Below, in pieces: positions 56,576 through 64,000 of a stretch of 64,000 nt of DNA. A program made the position numbers and the translations under genes. The notes under the pieces were generated by a model. That model did not search any database, was not told the origin of the DNA, and saw only the letters and a list, made by a program, of their open reading frames with translations. Numbering within the stretch: position 1 is the first letter of the stretch; each line of letters begins with the position of its first letter. The DNA is from Sporosarcina sp. PTS2304 (GTDB lineage: Bacteria; Bacillota; Bacilli; Bacillales_A; Planococcaceae), in assembly GCF_003351785.1 (NCBI RefSeq), contig NZ_CP031230.1, forward strand, positions 3,324,501 to 3,388,500, written 5' to 3'.

Positions 56576-57124
56576 GTGTTGGATACCTTCGTTCTTTTAA
56601 CAGCAAATGCTGACGCAGGATTTTTAGCTAGTTTAAACCAGCGACTCAACTTAGGTGACATCATCGTCACTGTCCTATTTTTCACGATTCTCATGGTACT
56701 TCTAAAGAAGTTCGCATGGGGTCCGTTAATGGGTGTGATGGATCAACGGGCGCAATTAATCGCTACGGAGATCGAGCAAGCCGAAAAAAGCCGTCAAGAA
56801 TCTGCAAAGCTTCTTGAAGAACAACGTGCTCTATTGAAAGAAGCACGCGATAACGCACAATCTATCGTTGAAACAGCAAAGAAACAAGGTGAGACTCAAC
56901 GTGAAGAGCTGATTACGGCTGCACGCGCTGAAGTAAACCGCATGAAAGAATCTGCAACTCTCGAAATCGCTACAGAAAAAGAGAAAGCAGTTGCAGCAGT
57001 TCGCGAAGAATTCGTATCTCTTTCTATCTTGGCTGCGTCTAAAGTTCTTGGGAAAGAAATTTCTGAAGAAGATAACCGCGCATTGATCGAAGAAACGATT
57101 GTGAAGGCAGGCGAAGGGCGATGA
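56576..57124 (+). CDS. atpF: ATP synthase F0 subunit b
   Basis: A 182-residue protein starting at GTG 56576 behind AAGGGAG. One N-terminal membrane helix (DIIVTVLFFTILMVLLKKF) is followed by a long charged helix that forms the peripheral stalk dimer. It overlaps atpH by 4 bp (ATGA). Confidence 0.94.
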   Translation: MLDTFVLLTANADAGFLASLNQRLNLGDIIVTVLFFTILMVLLKKFAWGPLMGVMDQRAQLIATEIEQAEKSRQESAKLLEEQRALLKEARDNAQSIVETAKKQGETQREELITAARAEVNRMKESATLEIATEKEKAVAAVREEFVSLSILAASKVLGKEISEEDNRALIEETIVKAGEGR

Positions 57125-57657
57125 GCCAATCGGTAATCGCAAAACGTTATGCCGTTGCATTGTTTGAAGCCGCACAGGAAAAGCAACAAACTTCTGCTGT
57201 GCAAGCAGATCTAAAAGAGTTGAAAAAGGTATTTGAAGAAGAAAAGGAATTTGGCGAGTTACTAATCTCTCCAAAATTCTCTCCAGAGCAAAAGAAAGAA
57301 TTCATTGGAAAATTTTTCAGTGAAGCAAATCAATTAGTACTGAACACACTTTATGTACTGATCGACGCAGGTCGTATCGGAGAAACAGTAAATCTTATAA
57401 ATGATTTCCAAGAACTCGCTAACGAAGCTTCTGGAATTGCTGAAGCAAAAGTCTACTCTACGCGTCCACTAAGCGAAGAGGAAAGCCAAGCTATCTCTAC
57501 TGCATTCGCACATAAAGTTGGAAAACAGTCATTGAGCATCGAAAATATTATCGATCCAAGCCTAATCGGAGGCATTCGCCTTCAAATAGGTAACCAAATT
57601 ATCGATAGCAGCATCAGCGCAAAGCTGGCGCGTCTTGAACGTCAATTAATCAATTAA
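57121..57657 (+). CDS. atpH: ATP synthase F1 subunit delta
   Basis: A 178-residue protein. The helical N-terminal domain begins SVIAKRYAVALFEAAQE and the C-terminal part has the family pattern IDPSLIGGIRLQIGNQIID. It joins the top of F1 to the b dimer. Confidence 0.94.
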   Translation: MSQSVIAKRYAVALFEAAQEKQQTSAVQADLKELKKVFEEEKEFGELLISPKFSPEQKKEFIGKFFSEANQLVLNTLYVLIDAGRIGETVNLINDFQELANEASGIAEAKVYSTRPLSEEESQAISTAFAHKVGKQSLSIENIIDPSLIGGIRLQIGNQIIDSSISAKLARLERQLIN

Positions 57658-59193
<1,536 letters not shown>

Positions 59194-59218
59194 TTTTTCT
59201 GAACTCACATAAAACCTC

Positions 59219-59250
59219 TAGTGAGTGCCTACAATTGGAAGCACTCACTA
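59219..59250 (+). promoter_or_regulatory. perfect hairpin between atpA and atpG
   Basis: TAGTGAGTGC (59219-59228) pairs with GCACTCACTA (59241-59250). It lies within the operon and has no T-run; a role in message processing or stability is possible. Confidence 0.55.
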
Positions 59251-59292
59251 AAGGTAAGATTGAATAAATCTTAAAATAAAGGTGGTGAATAG

Positions 59293-61604
<2,312 letters not shown>

Positions 61605-61628
61605 GAAAAGGGACCAGGAGGGAAAAAA

Positions 61629-62033
61629 ATGAGTAAAATCAAAGTGAATATCGTCACTCCCGACGGCCCTGTTTGTGAAATGGAAGCGAACATGGTGATT
61701 GCAGTTACCGAAGCTGGTGAGATTGGGGTACTTCCCGGCCACATCGCTATGGTAGCACCACTTCAAATTGGTGCACTTCGCCTGAAAACAGATGGTAAGA
61801 CAGAAACTGTCGCAGTCCACGGAGGTTTCATTGAGGTCCGTCCCGAAGTGGTTACTGTGCTTGCGCAAAGTGCGGAAATGGCTGAGTCCATTGACATCGC
61901 TCGTGCAAAAAGAGCAGCAGAAAAAGCTGAGAATGATTTGAAGAATAAATCAGACGATCTGAATCAGCGCCTTGCTGAACTTGATTTAAAGCGTGCCATC
62001 AACCGTATGCAAGTGTACGAGCAACGTGCATAA
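61629..62033 (+). CDS. atpC: ATP synthase F1 subunit epsilon
   Basis: A 134-residue subunit. The N-terminal beta sandwich (VNIVTPDGPVCEMEANMVI, GEIGVLPGHIAMVAPLQIG) is followed by two C-terminal helices that can inhibit ATP hydrolysis. The ribosome binding site is AGGAGGG. Confidence 0.96.
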   Translation: MSKIKVNIVTPDGPVCEMEANMVIAVTEAGEIGVLPGHIAMVAPLQIGALRLKTDGKTETVAVHGGFIEVRPEVVTVLAQSAEMAESIDIARAKRAAEKAENDLKNKSDDLNQRLAELDLKRAINRMQVYEQRA

Positions 62034-62041
62034 TATAGTAT

Positions 62042-62086
62042 AAAAAAAGGACGGACAGATATTGTTTCTGTACGTCCTTTTTTTTA
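62042..62086 (+). terminator. atp operon terminator
   Basis: AAAAAAGGACGGACAG pairs with CTGTACGTCCTTTTTT (one mismatch), ending in a run of eight T. Confidence 0.9.
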
Positions 62087-62106
62087 TAAAGAAAGGATGA
62101 TATTCA

Positions 62107-62340
62107 ATGGACAGTATGTTAGGCAGCAATCCGTTACTCGCCATTGTGTCACATATATTTTTTATAGGTATTAGTTTCTATGCATTACAAGCTATTCTTC
62201 CAGAAGCTATTATTCGAAAAAACCGTGTGTTCCAAACACAACTTTTGTTTATTTTGTTAAGTATTACAATTGGTAGCACAGTATCAAAATTCTTTTTAGA
62301 CATATCCTATTGGTCAGGAAGATGGGCTACTTGGTTTTGA
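62107..62340 (+). CDS. DUF1146 small membrane protein (YwzB-like)
   Basis: A 77-residue protein behind AAAGGATG with two membrane helices (NPLLAIVSHIFFIGISFYAL and LLFILLSITIGSTVSKFF) and a short central IIRKNRVFQ. The DUF1146 family lies between atpC and murA in many Bacillales. The function is unknown. Confidence 0.8.
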   Translation: MDSMLGSNPLLAIVSHIFFIGISFYALQAILPEAIIRKNRVFQTQLLFILLSITIGSTVSKFFLDISYWSGRWATWF

Positions 62341-62404
62341 TTTCCTTCAGCTAAAGCTCTTTAAAAAATAGTCGTAGGAAATAGAACTCTAGCTGAAAGA
62401 AATC
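62333..62404 (+). other. inverted repeat overlapping the DUF1146 stop
   Basis: GATTTCCTTCAGCTA near 62338-62352 pairs with TAGCTGAAAGAAATC near 62390-62404, apart from one mismatch. The loop is about 37 bases. No T-run follows. The rest of the gap to murA (to 62734) is AT-rich and probably holds the murA promoter; no gene is seen in it. Confidence 0.5.
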
Positions 62405-62734
62405 AAGACATTAGAACAAGAAATAAAAAAATTCTTCAAAAACGTGTACATGAAAAGAAAATAGGGTATGAAACGTACTATGGTTCATTTTTTTGTTAAA
62501 AAGTTGAATCACAATCTGTCGAAACGTCACATATACTGAAACACGCGAGAAATACACGGTAATTGCGCCAGAAGTTACTTGTCTAGTGAAGTTTTACAAG
62601 GTACAATAGTATATGTTTTACAAGTAAAGTAATTATTTAAACCATAATTTAAACAAAATATTGAAAATACGTATGGATGATTTCTAATAACTGGCTGTGG
62701 ATAGAAGGATAAATTGGACTCGGAGGGGCTACTG

Positions 62735-64000
62735 GTGGAAAAAATTATTATTAATGGCGGACGGACTTTACAAGGGAACGTACGTGTAGAAGGTGCGAAA
62801 AACGCGGTATTACCGATATTGGCTGCTGCTTTATTGGCATCTGAGGGAGTGAATGTCATTCGTGACGTTCCTAGTCTTTCAGATGTCCGGACAATCAATG
62901 AAGTGCTTAAGAGCTTGAATGCGAAAATTACACATGACCCAGAAAGAAATGAAGTCATTGTAGATTCACGCGGCAGACTGGCAGATGAGGCACAATTTGA
63001 GTTTGTACGTAAAATGCGCGCATCCATCTTAGTAATGGGTCCGTTACTGGCTCGTAACGGATTTGCTCGTGTCGCATTACCAGGAGGCTGTGCAATCGGA
63101 TCAAGACCAATCGATCAACATTTAAAAGGTTTCGAAGCAATGGGTGCGGAGATTACTTTTGGGCATGGGCATGTTGAAGCGAAAGTGAACGGACGATTAA
63201 AAGGTGCAAAGATTTATTTGGATTTCCCAAGTGTGGGTGCAACAGAGAACATCATGACGGCAGCAGCATTGGCAGAAGGTACAACAGTGATTGAAAACGC
63301 AGCAAAAGAACCGGAAATCGTTGACTTAGCGAACTTCATCAATGAAATGGGTGGAAAAGTAATCGGTGCAGGTACAGACAATATTCGTATTGAAGGTGTT
63401 CCTACACTGTATGCAACAACACACCACATTATTCCAGACCGTATCGAAGCGGGAACGTTCATGGTAGCTGCTGCCATCACTCAAGGAGATATAGTAATCG
63501 AAAATGCAGTTCCTGAACACTCGACTGCTTTAATCTCTAAACTGACTGAAATGGGCGTAGTCATTACGGAATTGGATGAAGGTGTCCGCGTCACTGCGAA
63601 ACATCCATTGAAGGCCGTCGACTTAAAAACGATGCCGCATCCAGGATTTCCAACCGATATGCAGTCACAAATGATGGCATTGATGCTAAAGGCAACAGGA
63701 ATTGGTGTATTAACAGAAACGGTATTTGAAAATCGTTTCATGCACGTGGAAGAATTCCGCCGCATGAACGCAGACGTGAAAATTGAAGGACGTTCTGTCA
63801 TCGTATCAGGACCTTCTAAAATTCAAGGAGCGGAAGTCGCAGCAACTGATTTACGCGCAGCCGCTTCACTGATTTTAGCAGGACTCGTTGCTGAGGGCGT
63901 GACACGAGTAACCGAACTTATCCATTTAGATCGCGGCTATGTGGACTTCGACAAGAAACTAAAAGCACTAGGCGCAGATATTACACGCGTTTCAACAGAA
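62735..64000 (+). CDS. murA: UDP-N-acetylglucosamine 1-carboxyvinyltransferase (MurAA type), 3' end outside the window
   Basis: The 422 codons seen start at GTG behind GGAGGGG and run off the right edge; only a short C-terminal piece is missing. [20 protein letters not shown], the catalytic Cys in [15 protein letters not shown] and [13 protein letters not shown] are typical. It is the second MurA of the window (the other is at 36435). Its place after atpC and DUF1146 is that of murAA in B. subtilis. Confidence 0.95.
   Translation, partial: MEKIIINGGRTLQGNVRVEGAKNAVLPILAAALLASEGVNVIRDVPSLSDVRTINEVLKSLNAKITHDPERNEVIVDSRGRLADEAQFEFVRKMRASILVMGPLLARNGFARVALPGGCAIGSRPIDQHLKGFEAMGAEITFGHGHVEAKVNGRLKGAKIYLDFPSVGATENIMTAAALAEGTTVIENAAKEPEIVDLANFINEMGGKVIGAGTDNIRIEGVPTLYATTHHIIPDRIEAGTFMVAAAITQGDIVIENAVPEHSTALISKLTEMGVVITELDEGVRVTAKHPLKAVDLKTMPHPGFPTDMQSQMMALMLKATGIGVLTETVFENRFMHVEEFRRMNADVKIEGRSVIVSGPSKIQGAEVAATDLRAAASLILAGLVAEGVTRVTELIHLDRGYVDFDKKLKALGADITRVSTE

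Overview
The window looks like the chromosome of a low-GC, endospore-forming Firmicute of the Bacillaceae/Planococcaceae type; a Sporosarcina-like organism is my best guess. It carries sporulation genes (spo0F, spoIIR). From about 16.7 kb onward its gene order largely follows the Bacillus subtilis segment fadF-acdA-rpoE-pyrG-ywjG-spo0F-fbaA-tal-murA-glpX-rho-rpmE-tdk-prfA-prmC-spoIIR-ywlC-ywlD-ywlE-rpiB-ywlG-glyA-upp-wecB-atp-murA. The species assignment is inference.

Bases 1-16,500 are an AT-rich accessory region. It opens with a comQXPA quorum-sensing locus: partial comQ, a 53-residue ComX precursor ending in Phe-Trp-Ala, the membrane kinase ComP and the regulator ComA. Behind it lies an array of cassettes made of small secreted proteins and ABC transporters. 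A module consisting of the 3' part of comA, its terminator and a tripartite ComA-box promoter recurs at 3379-3876, 10806-11304 and 15689-16187. A fourth, strongly diverged comA tail lies at 13571-13693. A 1,660-bp block (9728-11387) is duplicated at 14611-16270, and its left edge is fused to a truncated IS3-type element. The simplest reading is a pheromone-controlled array of peptide (bacteriocin-like) and ABC export/immunity cassettes that grows and decays by recombination through comA tails. No step of this has been shown experimentally here.

Bases 16,585-27,483 hold a fatty-acid and branched-chain acyl-CoA degradation cluster: fadF, thiolase, hydroxyacyl-CoA dehydrogenase, two acyl-CoA dehydrogenases, a FadR-like TetR regulator and the B12-dependent mutase icmF. 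A near-consensus FadR operator and a cre-like site precede fadF. Next comes a 42-bp-unit tandem array (27,498-30,611) split by a complete IS66-family element with an 8-bp target duplication.

Bases 30,725-47,995 are housekeeping genes. pyrG has a promoter, GGGCTC start and terminator arranged as in CTP-sensing reiterative-transcription control, but its glutaminase domain has Ser in place of the catalytic Cys. A second minisatellite, 23 full 21-bp units, lies between rpmE and tdk and shares the core CGCTCATAG with the first array. Bases 48,000-49,100 and 51,650-52,450, and shorter stretches near 34.1 and 54.4 kb, carry tandem or dispersed palindromic repeats. The window closes with rpiB, ywlG, glyA, upp, wecB, the complete atpIBEFHAGDC operon, a DUF1146 gene and murA, which runs off the right edge.
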